64,000 bases of DNA from Sulfolobaceae archaeon (GTDB lineage Archaea > Thermoproteota > Thermoprotei_A > Sulfolobales > Sulfolobaceae): contig JAPYVG010000003.1 of assembly GCA_028277025.1 (NCBI GenBank), positions 72,420-136,419 on the forward strand, in the 5' to 3' direction. Below are positions 51,857 to 60,797 of the stretch, one piece after another (position 1 is the stretch's first letter; the number at the start of each line of letters is the position of its first letter). The translations under genes and the position numbers were made by a program. The notes beneath the pieces are model-generated. The model made no database searches. It was not told the origin of the DNA and worked only from the letters and a program-made list of their open reading frames with translations.

Positions 51857-53358
51857 ACGTTAAGAATACGTTTATATACCTTTTTCTTAAATGAATTAAT
51901 AGGATCATTAAGCACTTCTGGAATTTTATTAACCACATCAGTAGCTACTAAGTGTTCTCCTATCTCGTGGTATGCTAACGAACCCGAAAGACTATTAACG
52001 AAAACACCTAAATACGCTGAAGTAAAGGGATCCAATTTTTGAGCCATAAAAGTTGCTATAATACCAGTTAGTGTATCTCCAGTACCGCCTACACTCATAC
52101 CGGGGTTACCGGCCTTATTAAGTTTGAACTCCTTACCATTACTTATTACGTCAACGTAACCCTTAAGTAACACAACACAATTACATTTCCTAGAAGCATT
52201 AATCACTTGTTCTATCCTCTTCTTTATATCATCTGAGGGCTGTTCGGAGAAGAAAATCTTAAACTCACCGGCATGAGGGGTGACAACAGCATTAGGATAT
52301 AATTCTTTACCAGCATTAGCCTTTAATGCATCAGCATCAATAACTGCCGGTTTATTCTTAGATTTTAAATAATCAACTATCAATTTAGATGCCTCTATAG
52401 TTTCCTCACTCATCCCCATTCCGGGCCCAACAACTACTACATCAGCCCTATCAATCCATGGTTTCAATTCATCTAGGTTTTTAGGGGATATATTTATCCC
52501 TGAAAGTTTTATAGAAATTAAATCAGGTGAAAAACCGGCGATAATCTTTGCTGTTTCTTCTGGTGCAGCAACATAAACTAAATCAGCACCACTTCTCATA
52601 GCGGCTAAAGCCGAAAGAGTCGGAGCACCGCTGAATGTGTAACTTCCACCTATCACTAAAACCCTACCATTATCACCTTTTTTACTCTTTATGCTTCTCT
52701 TCCTTATATTAACAATCAAATCCCCTGGGCCTACATAAATCTCGGCTTCTGGCGGAATACCTATTTTCTTAACTACTGTTTTTGAGATAAAACGAGATAA
52801 ACCAGGTTTCAAATCATGAAATGTAACTATTAAGTCTGGTTCAACATACTCTCCAGGAGCTTCTCCGGTATCCGCATCTATTCCGGAAGGCAAGTCTATA
52901 GAAACCTTAAATCCTTTACTTTGATTAAACACTTTAATCGCAGTGGCAAACGGTTCTCTTGGTTTACCACTAAAACCTGTACCTAACATAGCGTCTATTA
53001 GTACATCGGCCTCTACTGGTCTCAATTGGGAGATGTCTTTAATTTCAGTAATTTTTATTGAGTAATCCATCTCCTCGACTGCTGACTGGTTTAATATCGC
53101 ATCTTTGTGCTTATTTTCTCCAAGTAATAGCACCTCTACTTTTGTACCATCACCAGCTAAATGCCTCGCAGCAACCAATCCGTCACCGCCTTTGCCTCCA
53201 TGCCCTACAAATACTACTACTGAAAGGTTTTGCGGATTAAAACGAGAGATTATTTCGTCTCTTACACTTCTCCCAGCGTTTTCCATTAAAAGTAAAGTTG
53301 GAACCCCTAGTGCCTCACTATTTATCTCTAAAGCCCTCATCCTTTTTGTAGTTATCAT
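51853..53358 (-). CDS. nnr: Bifunctional NAD(P)H-hydrate epimerase/dehydratase
   Basis: This encodes 501 residues. The N-terminal YjeF epimerase domain (about 1-210) has VVFVGHGGKGGDGLVAARHL and DAMLGTGFSGKPREP; the C-terminal ribokinase-like dehydratase (about 225-490) has NGRVLVIGGSYTFSGAP, VVTPHAGEF and NPGMSVGGTGDTLTGIIA with the catalytic GTGD. It repairs hydrated NADH/NADPH, which forms rapidly at high temperature. It is complete and alone in its transcription unit. Confidence 0.94.
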   Translation of the reverse strand: MITTKRMRALEINSEALGVPTLLLMENAGRSVRDEIISRFNPQNLSVVVFVGHGGKGGDGLVAARHLAGDGTKVEVLLLGENKHKDAILNQSAVEEMDYSIKITEIKDISQLRPVEADVLIDAMLGTGFSGKPREPFATAIKVFNQSKGFKVSIDLPSGIDADTGEAPGEYVEPDLIVTFHDLKPGLSRFISKTVVKKIGIPPEAEIYVGPGDLIVNIRKRSIKSKKGDNGRVLVIGGSYTFSGAPTLSALAAMRSGADLVYVAAPEETAKIIAGFSPDLISIKLSGINISPKNLDELKPWIDRADVVVVGPGMGMSEETIEASKLIVDYLKSKNKPAVIDADALKANAGKELYPNAVVTPHAGEFKIFFSEQPSDDIKKRIEQVINASRKCNCVVLLKGYVDVISNGKEFKLNKAGNPGMSVGGTGDTLTGIIATFMAQKLDPFTSAYLGVFVNSLSGSLAYHEIGEHLVATDVVNKIPEVLNDPINSFKKKVYKRILNV

Positions 53359-53478
53359 TATATAAACTTCTCTATATCACATTATAAATTCAGATTCGGG
53401 TTACCTCATCACTTACTCAGCATTGGAGTCCATTCATCACTTACAAATACTTTTATTTTTCCACTAATATCTCTTCTT

Positions 53479-53907
53479 GTGAAGGGAACACAAACCGAAA
53501 TGGGATTAAAAAGACTTTTTATGGCTAATAGTGAAGACCACCTTCTATTGTCATTTTCTTCTGAAAAACTAAGGCAATTAGGGAGAGAAGAAGAGGCTAA
53601 GATGATAAGTGAAAAAGCTTTAGTAGAACTAGGTCACGCTAGAGGTATTTTAGAAAAGATGATAAAGTATATGGGAATTGAGAGTGTAAAAGAATGGTTA
53701 GAAGAGATATGTAAAAAAGACAAGTTCGAGTCCTTGCACGAAGAGTTCATATTCTATTCGACAAGGTATTTATTGAGTAAGTTACTTTCCGAGAAGGAAT
53801 CTGATTATAACGAAAGAAAAAGATTGGAAGAGGAGGCATCAAAATATTATTCTAGAGCTAACGAAACGTTTCTAAAATTGCTTGAATCTGGAGAAAAACT
53901 TACCTAA
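53479..53907 (+). CDS. Helical protein, possibly ferritin-like, unknown
   Basis: This encodes 142 residues, almost all helical. A TTTTATTT TATA element about 26 nt upstream supports the GTG at 53479 as a leaderless start (ATG 53500 is the alternative). Helix 2 has VELGHARGILEKM and helix 3 has ESLHEEF, two ExxH motifs as used for iron in ferritin-like proteins, and the first helix has SEDHLLLSF, recalling rubrerythrin ENLLLAF. The order of ligands is not canonical, so iron binding is a guess. The next gene is also rubrerythrin-like. Confidence 0.5.
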   Translation: MKGTQTEMGLKRLFMANSEDHLLLSFSSEKLRQLGREEEAKMISEKALVELGHARGILEKMIKYMGIESVKEWLEEICKKDKFESLHEEFIFYSTRYLLSKLLSEKESDYNERKRLEEEASKYYSRANETFLKLLESGEKLT

Positions 53908-53945
53908 TCTTTTTTTAAATTAATGTGTAAAGTGGTTAACAAATC

Positions 53946-53953
53946 TTTATATA
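53946..53953 (+). promoter_or_regulatory. Strong TATA box for repeat-protein gene
   Basis: TTTATATA is centred 25 nt before ATG 53974, a near-ideal Sulfolobales TATA box implying a strong leaderless promoter. Confidence 0.65.
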
Positions 53954-53973
53954 CTCGATTAAGGTAATGATTA

Positions 53974-54363
53974 ATGGGCTTAAACATGGCCCTCCAAAAT
54001 ATTGAAAAAATATTAGAAGAGTTTGCACAAAAAGAAGGAAAAGAGCATGTAGACACATATAATAAGGTTGCATTAACAGCTAAAGCAGAAGGATATGCAG
54101 ACATAGAAGCAATGCTCTGCGCGTACGCAGAAGAAGAAGCAAAAATAGCAGAAACTGCTAGAAAAGTTAGTGAGTTATTAAAAGTAAAGGCACTACTATC
54201 TGACTTCGCTGTTAAGGAGGGCAAGGAACACGTGGACACATATAATAAGGTTGCATTAACAGCTAAAGCAGAAGGATATGCAGACATAGAAGCAATGCTC
54301 TGCGCGTACGCAGAAGAAGAAGCAAAAATAGCAGAAACTGCTCAGAAGGCAGCTGCTTTATAA
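53974..54363 (+). CDS. Duplicated helical-hairpin protein, rubrerythrin-like fold
   Basis: This encodes 129 residues made of two units of 61 residues, the second nearly identical to the first. Each unit reads FAxKEGKEHVDTYNKVALT, then AKAEGYADIEAMLCAYAEEE and AKIAETA. The AKxEGYxxIxxML...AEEEAKIA pattern parallels rubrerythrin helices (AKKEGYEQIANIF...AENEKEHA), but the iron-binding His of ExxH is Ile here. Two hairpins would make a four-helix bundle. Each unit has one Cys. At the DNA level 108 bp are perfectly repeated, so the duplication is recent or maintained by conversion. Confidence 0.7.
   Translation: MGLNMALQNIEKILEEFAQKEGKEHVDTYNKVALTAKAEGYADIEAMLCAYAEEEAKIAETARKVSELLKVKALLSDFAVKEGKEHVDTYNKVALTAKAEGYADIEAMLCAYAEEEAKIAETAQKAAAL
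54052..54159 (+). repeat. 108-bp perfect direct repeat, copy 1
   Basis: Bases 54052-54159 are identical to 54235-54342 (183-bp period). The repeat starts at GACACATAT and ends at GAAACTGCT, and is wholly within the coding region. Confidence 0.95.
54235..54342 (+). repeat. 108-bp perfect direct repeat, copy 2
   Basis: This is the second identical copy of the 108-bp unit. Flanking coding sequence diverges on both sides (for example GAGCATGTA versus GAACACGTG just before). Confidence 0.95.
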
Positions 54364-54467
54364 ACGAATTTATTCTCTTTTTTAATTCTTCATAATTCAC
54401 ATTAGCATTTGGTATTACCATTTTGTCTACGAAAAAGAAATTAATGTCCTATACGTAAAAATTATTG

Positions 54468-55949
54468 ATGAAAATAGGATATATAATAGGATCAGCAACA
54501 ACACAAGAAGCTACTGCTTTGCTAGAGAAAAAAATTAGGACTGGGCATTACGTTGTTTTAGAGTATGATGACGAAAAAGTATTAGGACTAATTACTAACA
54601 CTTATACGGGAAGTCCTCTTCTAGATAATAATTTGAATGATGTTCAATTTATAGAGAAAATAAAACAATTTAATAATTCAATACCTTATTACATCAAGGC
54701 TAAAATAAAACTACTCTGTAAATTGGATGAAAAATTATCACAACCGGACTTACCACCCGTAGCTGGTACACCAGTAAGATTAGCTAGAGAAGATGAACTA
54801 AAAAACGTATTCTCAACAGGGTCTATAAGAATCGGTAAACTAATCGGGACTAACGTTGAGGTTAAAATAAAATTAAATTCCTTGGCTAGACACTTAGCTA
54901 TTTTGGCCGCAACCGGTTCTGGTAAGTCAAACACTGTTGCAGTACTATCATCAAGAATTGCAGAAATTGGGGGATCAGTACTAATCTTTGACTATCACGG
55001 TGAATATTTTGAGAGTGATATCCCTAAGCTAAACAATATCATACCTAAAATTAACCCGCTTAATTTGACTGTGAACGAATTCGCTACCCTTCTCCAAATA
55101 AGAGAAAACGCTACTATACAATACAGGGTTTTCAGAAGGGCTTATAAAGAGTTCATTGAAGAAGTTAAACAAGGTTTACAAGAGGGTACTTTAAGTTATA
55201 CGGATTTAAATGAAAAATTCGCTCCAATGTTAGAGGAGAAAGTATCAAAAATAGAAACTAAGAGTAGAAAGGACAGCAGAGATGAAGTATTAAATAAAAT
55301 AGAAGATTTCGTCGATAAGTACTCTGATATTATTGACTTTACTTTTGGTGACGTTATAAACAAACTAAAACTAGGAATGGTTAATGTAGTTAATCTAAGT
55401 TCCTTAGACGAAGACGCCATAGACGCGATAGTAGCACATTACTTGAGGAGGATATTAAACGCTAGGAAAGAAAATAAGGTCAAGGGTAAGGGAGGGTTAA
55501 AGTTCCCTATAATAATTGTAATTGAGGAGGCCCATGTACTATTATCTAAAGACACTAACACTTTAACTAAGGAATGGGCTAGTAGGATAGCTAGAGAGGG
55601 AAGAAAATTTGGAGTTAGCTTAGTTATAGTAAGCCAGAGGCCTAAAGGATTAGATGAGAACATCTTAAGCCAAATGACTAATAAGATAATCCTTAAAATG
55701 GTAGAGCCTACGGATAAAAAGTACGTTTTGGAGACTAGTGATAACTTAAGCGAAGACTTAGTTGAAGGCCTTTCTTCGTTAGACACTGGAGAGGCGATAA
55801 TAGTAGGGAATATAGTTAGATTGCCTGCAATCGTAAAAATAGATAAGTTTGAAGGAAAGTTACTCGGAAGCGACCCAGATTTATTAGAGGAATGGAAGAG
55901 AGCTAACGAAGAAGAGGACCTTCATTCTGATATCGCAAGTTGGGGGTGA
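54468..55949 (+). CDS. herA: HerA bipolar DNA translocase/helicase
   Basis: This encodes 493 residues from ATG 54468 (an in-frame TTG lies one codon upstream). An N-terminal HAS barrel precedes a RecA-like FtsK/HerA core: ILAATGSGKSNTVAVLSSRI (Walker A, about 146-165), IIVIEEAHVLLSKDT (Walker B) and REGRKFGVSLVIVSQRPKGL (sensor and arginine finger). A hexameric motor, it pairs with NurA to unwind and resect DNA ends. It is the first gene of herA-mre11-rad50-nurA. Confidence 0.94.
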   Translation: MKIGYIIGSATTQEATALLEKKIRTGHYVVLEYDDEKVLGLITNTYTGSPLLDNNLNDVQFIEKIKQFNNSIPYYIKAKIKLLCKLDEKLSQPDLPPVAGTPVRLAREDELKNVFSTGSIRIGKLIGTNVEVKIKLNSLARHLAILAATGSGKSNTVAVLSSRIAEIGGSVLIFDYHGEYFESDIPKLNNIIPKINPLNLTVNEFATLLQIRENATIQYRVFRRAYKEFIEEVKQGLQEGTLSYTDLNEKFAPMLEEKVSKIETKSRKDSRDEVLNKIEDFVDKYSDIIDFTFGDVINKLKLGMVNVVNLSSLDEDAIDAIVAHYLRRILNARKENKVKGKGGLKFPIIIVIEEAHVLLSKDTNTLTKEWASRIAREGRKFGVSLVIVSQRPKGLDENILSQMTNKIILKMVEPTDKKYVLETSDNLSEDLVEGLSSLDTGEAIIVGNIVRLPAIVKIDKFEGKLLGSDPDLLEEWKRANEEEDLHSDIASWG

Positions 55950-55953
55950 GTAT

Positions 55954-57072
55954 ATGCTGCTCCTCCACATTTCAGATACGCATCTAGGTAAGAGACAGTA
56001 CAATCAGGATTTTAGGGAAGACGACGTTTACTCCACGTTTACCCAATTAATTGATATAGCGATAAAGGAACACGTTGATGCTATTATTCATTCCGGTGAT
56101 TTGTTCGATGTAAATGAGCCACCTCCTAGAGCGATTTTGCATGCAATTAAGGAATTAAAAAGATTAAAAGACAATGGAATAAAGTTCGTTTCTATTGCTG
56201 GTGATCATGATACACCAAAAAGAAAAAACTCAATATTCCCGCAAAGAATATTAGAAGAATACGAACTTCTGACATTACTAGATGGAAAATCAATAAAAAT
56301 TAATGATGTTGAAATACATGGAATTTCTCACAAACCCAACATAGTTATAAAAGACTTAAAGAATAAGTTAATTTCCGCAAAACCAGAGAGCAATAAGAGT
56401 ATTTTGCTACTCCATCAAGGACTAAGAGAGATTCTACCCTTTAATGGGGCGTGGCAAATAGAAGTTTCAGATTTACCTAGCGGTTTTAGTGTTTACGCAG
56501 TAGGACATTTTCATTCTCGTTATAAACAAGTATTACCAAATGGAGGGATATTGGAAATCGCCGGCTCCCCAGATATAATGAGAGAGGAAGAAATAGAAGA
56601 CTATGAGAAATACAAAAAAGGTGCTACCTTGATTGATTTCTCTAAAAAGGAGGTAGAATTACAATATATAAATACGGATATAAGACCACAAATAGTAACT
56701 GAAATTAATACAGATAAACTTGATTCTGAAGTGGATAAAGTTATGCAACAATTGAGTGTTTTTAAACAGAAGAAACCTATACTCCACGTAATCTTAAAGG
56801 GACAGAGTATTAGAAGAGACTTAGTAATTAAGAAATTATCACGATTAAATGAAGTAGTTGAATACTGGAGGATTTACAAGGATAATACTTATATAGTTAA
56901 AGAAGATAAGGATACGAACATAAAATATTCATCAATAGACGAATTAATTCTTAATTACTTAACTACTAAAGCCGGATACAAAAAGGAAGAGGCGGAATTA
57001 GTTTTGCAAATTATAAAGGAAGACGACGAGGAAACCTTAATTAAGCTTCTTAAAACCTTTGCGGGGGTCTAA
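55954..57072 (+). CDS. mre11: Mre11 nuclease
   Basis: This encodes 372 residues. The phosphoesterase motifs run in order: HISDTHLGKRQYN, IIHSGDLFDVNEPP, SIAGDHDTPKR, LLHQGLRE and YAVGHFHSRY. The usual GNHD motif is GDHD here, with Asp in the Asn position. It has Mn-dependent exo/endonuclease activity, bound by Rad50. It starts 4 bp after herA and ends one base before the rad50 start. Confidence 0.94.
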   Translation: MLLLHISDTHLGKRQYNQDFREDDVYSTFTQLIDIAIKEHVDAIIHSGDLFDVNEPPPRAILHAIKELKRLKDNGIKFVSIAGDHDTPKRKNSIFPQRILEEYELLTLLDGKSIKINDVEIHGISHKPNIVIKDLKNKLISAKPESNKSILLLHQGLREILPFNGAWQIEVSDLPSGFSVYAVGHFHSRYKQVLPNGGILEIAGSPDIMREEEIEDYEKYKKGATLIDFSKKEVELQYINTDIRPQIVTEINTDKLDSEVDKVMQQLSVFKQKKPILHVILKGQSIRRDLVIKKLSRLNEVVEYWRIYKDNTYIVKEDKDTNIKYSSIDELILNYLTTKAGYKKEEAELVLQIIKEDDEETLIKLLKTFAGV

Positions 57073-57073
57073 C

Positions 57074-59749
57074 ATGATCATAAAAGAAGTTTATCTAAAT
57101 AATTTCTTAAGCCATGAAAACAGTGTAGTAAAGTTCAAAGGAGTAATAAACGTAATAGTGGGAAACAACGGAGCTGGAAAAAGTTCAATAATTGATGCTA
57201 TCTTATTTTCATTATACAGAGAAGTAACTAGAGATGTGAACATTGACGATTTAATAAAGAAGGGGAAAAGAGAGGCTAAAGTCCAATCAGTTTTTGAAGT
57301 CAAAGGTAAGGAGTACTTAGTGGAAAGATATATCTCTGCTGGATCCACAGTGTCTGATACAATTTCATTAATCGAAAATGGTAAAAAGATAACTTTAGCG
57401 AGGAGAGCTTCAGAAACGACACAAAAGGTTAAAGAGATTCTAGGTGGAATGGATTATAAAATTTTGACTTCTACTATTATAGTAGGGCAAGGCGAGATAG
57501 AAGAAATCTTCGAAAAATTGCCAGATGTGATGAAAGAGATACTGCGTATCAAAAAGATAGAAGAGTTAAGAGATTCTAAAGGACCTATAGCTTCTCTAGT
57601 TAAAGAACTTAAACAGAAGGAGGAGCTCCTAGAAGAGTTTAGAAAGAAAAGGGATGAAAAAGAAAATGAAATAAAGAAAGATGAAGAGGAAATAGAAAAA
57701 TTGGAAAAAGAAATAGAGGAAAAATCGAAGGAATTACAACAACTAAAGGAAGAGTTAGAAAAATTGGAAAAAGAAATAGAGGAAAAACAGAAGTTAAGAG
57801 AAAGATATTTACAACTAGTGACTGAGGTTACTGGTCTAGAGAATGAGAAAAGAAAACTAGAAGAAGAAATAGAAGGTATTGATGTACTTGAGAATGAGAA
57901 AAGAAAACTAGAAGAAGAAATTTCTTATGAAAATGAATTAGAAACCAAAAAACAATCTTTACAAAAACTAATTGATTTACTCAAAAATAGGAAATTAATA
58001 GAGTTAAGTCTAACTAGATTAGAAAATGAAAAGAAAGAAATAGAAGAAAAACTAAAAAGGAAAAAAGAACTAGAAGAGATAGAAAAAGAATATCAAAGTT
58101 TACTAGAAGAGAAAAACAAACTTGAGAATGAAGAGAAAAAATACCATATTATATCTGCACAAATTAGTAAAACTAAAGAGCAGATTCTCAAAACTCGAAA
58201 GGAATTCGAAAACTTAGACACAACTAATTTGGATAACATACAAGAACAGCTTACTAAGATAGAAAACGAATTGAAAAATATACAGGAAAAAGAAAACGAA
58301 TTAAGTAAATCTTATGGAGAATTAAGAGGAAGGAAAAGTGAACTAGAAAATATAATAAATAATCTTGAATCAGTAAAAGGAGATAAATGCCCAGTTTGCG
58401 GAAGGCCTCTTTCTAATGAGCATAAACTCAGAATAAAAGGTGAAATTGAGCAAGAAGTAGACAAGATAAAAGCACAACTTAACCAAGTATTGGCAGGGTT
58501 AAATCAGATAAAAGGTAAGAAAAGTGAACTAGAAAAAGAAAGGTTAAAAATAAAGGCAGAATATGATAAATTTGCGAGAAATCAAGGAAAGAAAGAGGAG
58601 CTAAAAAGAAGGTTAGAAGAACTTGAGAATCAGTTAAGAGAATTAGAAGAGGAATTTAATTTATTATCAGTTAATCACAAAAAATATGAAGAGGTTAGTA
58701 AAAGAATAGAGGAAATAAAGACTTTACATGAAGAATATCTTTCTTATTCGTCCATATCTGACGAGAAACTAGAGAGCTTAAAGAAGGAGATAGAAGAGGA
58801 AAAAGAGGAATTAGGAAAGGTAGAGGAAGAGGTTAACCTTCTCGTTGCTACTTTAAAAATATCTGAGATAGTAGAGGAAGAAATAAGGAAAGAACTTGCA
58901 GAGATTGAAAAGAAATTAGGTGAATTGAAAAAGAAAAAAGAAATATTAGATGATATAAGGCAAAAACTCGCAGTAAAAAGAGAGAACGAAAATAGGTTAA
59001 AAGAGATCTCACAGAGGTTAGAAGATCTAAAAAAAGAGTTAGCTTCCTTAAATTATAGTGAAGAAGAATTTCAGATTTTAAGTAAAAAGGCTATAGACCT
59101 CAAAAAGAGTGTTGACGAGTATGTATCGACTGTCAGTGAACTAAAGGGGAAATTTATTAGTAAAAAAGAGGAATTAGTGAGTAAAAAGAAGGAACTGGAA
59201 GAACTAATTAAAAAAGTGGAAGACATACCTAAAATTGAAAACGCTATCAACAAGTTAAGCAAGTTAAGGGAGATTTTAGGCGAGGATAATTTGCAGAGCT
59301 ATCTTATGAATTCAGCAAAAAACATAATAGAAAACAATTTGAATGACGTGATATCTAAATTTGATCTTTCCTTTTCAGCAGTAGAAATAAACTTTAAGGA
59401 CAAGAATGTGGTAAGCGTATATACTTCTAGCGGGCAAAAATTACCTATTAGGTCTTTAAGTGGGGGAGAAAGAGTATCTATAGCATTAGCTTTAAGGCTA
59501 GCATTAGCTAAGACTCTAATTAAGGATATAGGATTTCTAATACTAGACGAACCTACAGTTAACTTAGATGAATATAGGAGGAAGGAGTTAATTGACATAA
59601 TCAGAAATGCAATAAACGTTGTACCTCAGATAATCTTAGTCAGTCATGACCCAGAACTAATACAAGCGGGTGATTATATTATAAGGGTAGAGAAAAGAAA
59701 CGATACAAGTAAGGTGATGGTGGAAGAAAATGATAAGCAAGATCTATGA
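57074..59749 (+). CDS. rad50: Rad50 ATPase with zinc hook
   Basis: This encodes 891 residues from ATG 57074, just after mre11; an upstream TTG in frame is unlikely. Walker A is VGNNGAGKSSIIDAILFSLY near 33-52. Long Glu/Lys coiled coils (about 175-720) are split by the zinc hook KCPVCGRPL (C439, C442). The ABC signature is RSLSGGERVSIALALRLALA and Walker B is LILDEPTVNLDE. It tethers and processes DNA ends with Mre11. The last 20 bp overlap nurA. Confidence 0.95.
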   Translation: MIIKEVYLNNFLSHENSVVKFKGVINVIVGNNGAGKSSIIDAILFSLYREVTRDVNIDDLIKKGKREAKVQSVFEVKGKEYLVERYISAGSTVSDTISLIENGKKITLARRASETTQKVKEILGGMDYKILTSTIIVGQGEIEEIFEKLPDVMKEILRIKKIEELRDSKGPIASLVKELKQKEELLEEFRKKRDEKENEIKKDEEEIEKLEKEIEEKSKELQQLKEELEKLEKEIEEKQKLRERYLQLVTEVTGLENEKRKLEEEIEGIDVLENEKRKLEEEISYENELETKKQSLQKLIDLLKNRKLIELSLTRLENEKKEIEEKLKRKKELEEIEKEYQSLLEEKNKLENEEKKYHIISAQISKTKEQILKTRKEFENLDTTNLDNIQEQLTKIENELKNIQEKENELSKSYGELRGRKSELENIINNLESVKGDKCPVCGRPLSNEHKLRIKGEIEQEVDKIKAQLNQVLAGLNQIKGKKSELEKERLKIKAEYDKFARNQGKKEELKRRLEELENQLRELEEEFNLLSVNHKKYEEVSKRIEEIKTLHEEYLSYSSISDEKLESLKKEIEEEKEELGKVEEEVNLLVATLKISEIVEEEIRKELAEIEKKLGELKKKKEILDDIRQKLAVKRENENRLKEISQRLEDLKKELASLNYSEEEFQILSKKAIDLKKSVDEYVSTVSELKGKFISKKEELVSKKKELEELIKKVEDIPKIENAINKLSKLREILGEDNLQSYLMNSAKNIIENNLNDVISKFDLSFSAVEINFKDKNVVSVYTSSGQKLPIRSLSGGERVSIALALRLALAKTLIKDIGFLILDEPTVNLDEYRRKELIDIIRNAINVVPQIILVSHDPELIQAGDYIIRVEKRNDTSKVMVEENDKQDL

Positions 59750-60722
59750 CGAATTGTTATCTAAGAGAGAGGAGATAATTAGAGGACTTTCTAGCACGTC
59801 GAAGGACATAATAGATACTGTGGAGAAAACACTGAAAGAAGTATGGATCCCTACTAAGCCTTCATTGACAAATAAAAAGCTAATATCGATTGATGGTGGG
59901 ATGTGGTCTCAGGAGACTAGGTCTGGAGTCGTATTTGCTATAAACGCTGAAGCAGTATTATCGGAGGGGCTAAACATTAGTATAGTTGACGGTAAAGCGT
60001 ATGTTGGCGTGTTTAAACCTGGAAACTACGCTAAAGAGAGGATATCTCTCCTCATGCAACTATTTGAACTACAGTTGGCATTAAAATATGGAAATAAAGC
60101 AGATTTTATACTATTAGACGGAAGTATTAGTAAAAAAATAGGAAGACGTAAATTTGATGATAAAATTGCTGACTTAGATGATCTATTTAGTGAAGATAAA
60201 GTGATGTCTTTAGAAGAGAAAGAAGAAGAGAAGATGCACGAGTACTTAATAGCTGAGAACCAAATAGCAATAGCTAGACTAGTAGAAAGTTTTCCTAGCA
60301 AGTTAGTTTTTATTTCAAAAAAGAGTAAATCAACAGATCTATTTAATGAAGATTATTCTGATATGACTATTCTTGAGTTGTTCACAAAAGACGTAGGATA
60401 TACCAAACCAAAGGCTAAGCTAATCAATCCTAAATATCTAGCATCTAAGAAGGCTTCTGAAATATTAGGGGAGAAAAGTTATTATTACTCATTTATTAGA
60501 CTGGAGCCAAATGAAAAGGTTTTAAGAGTAGATTACCTTAACCCCGAATATATTACTGACATATTTAACTCATTAACTACCGTTTCCGTTAAAGGGTATC
60601 CATTTCCACTATTAGTGGTTCATAAGGATGTTAGAGCTAGTAAGGAGGATATCGAAAGGATAAGAAATATACTTGGGTTAAAGAAGAAAGATATAGATTG
60701 GTGGCCAAGTCAATTTTATTAA
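59730..60722 (+). CDS. nurA: NurA 5'-3' nuclease
   Basis: This encodes 330 residues. LISIDGGMWSQETRSGVVFA (about 50-69) carries the first catalytic Asp of the NurA RNase-H-like fold; FILLDGSI near 126-133 carries the next. It resects 5' strands together with HerA. Being the last gene of the four-gene operon and overlapping rad50 is the standard arrangement in thermophilic archaea. Confidence 0.92.
   Translation: MISKIYDELLSKREEIIRGLSSTSKDIIDTVEKTLKEVWIPTKPSLTNKKLISIDGGMWSQETRSGVVFAINAEAVLSEGLNISIVDGKAYVGVFKPGNYAKERISLLMQLFELQLALKYGNKADFILLDGSISKKIGRRKFDDKIADLDDLFSEDKVMSLEEKEEEKMHEYLIAENQIAIARLVESFPSKLVFISKKSKSTDLFNEDYSDMTILELFTKDVGYTKPKAKLINPKYLASKKASEILGEKSYYYSFIRLEPNEKVLRVDYLNPEYITDIFNSLTTVSVKGYPFPLLVVHKDVRASKEDIERIRNILGLKKKDIDWWPSQFY
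60714..60721 (+). promoter_or_regulatory. Possible TATA box for k-turn RNA
   Basis: TTTTATTA at the end of nurA is centred about 26 nt before the base of the hairpin at 60743, so it could start an independent short RNA. The position within coding sequence makes it uncertain. Confidence 0.35.
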
Positions 60723-60742
60723 TTAACTTTACAAATCTTTTA

Positions 60743-60794
60743 CGGCAGGATCACCTCTGCGAGTGGCTACTAAGCTACGATGAACAGAGGGCCG
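60743..60794 (+). ncRNA. Candidate structured RNA with kink-turn
   Basis: A 52-nt hairpin forms from an outer stem CGGC/GCCG (60743-46/60791-94), a 7-nt left bulge, a 6-bp stem CCTCTG/CAGAGG (60754-59/60785-90), and then an internal loop matching the kink-turn consensus: GA at 60761-62 opposite GA at 60782-83 (tandem sheared G-A), a 3-nt bulge GAT at 60779-81, and a 5-bp C-stem GTGGC/GCTAC capped by TACTAA. Kink-turns bind L7Ae. It could be an H/ACA-like guide RNA or a 3'-UTR element of the herA-nurA operon. Confidence 0.5.
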
Positions 60795-60797
60795 ATG

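Noticed and set aside
53904..54287. 127-codon minus-strand frame antisense to the repeat protein
   Set aside because: Its own repeats simply mirror the 108-bp direct repeat; the plus-strand gene has the TATA box and the sensible composition.
55439..55786. Minus-strand frames inside herA, rad50 and similar genes
   Set aside because: Long antisense frames arise from codon bias of the real gene; Ser/Leu-rich with no motifs.
60750..60758. GGATCACCTC match to the 3' end of 16S rRNA near the kink-turn
   Set aside because: Only about 10 nt and part of the hairpin's own stem; no other rRNA sequence nearby.
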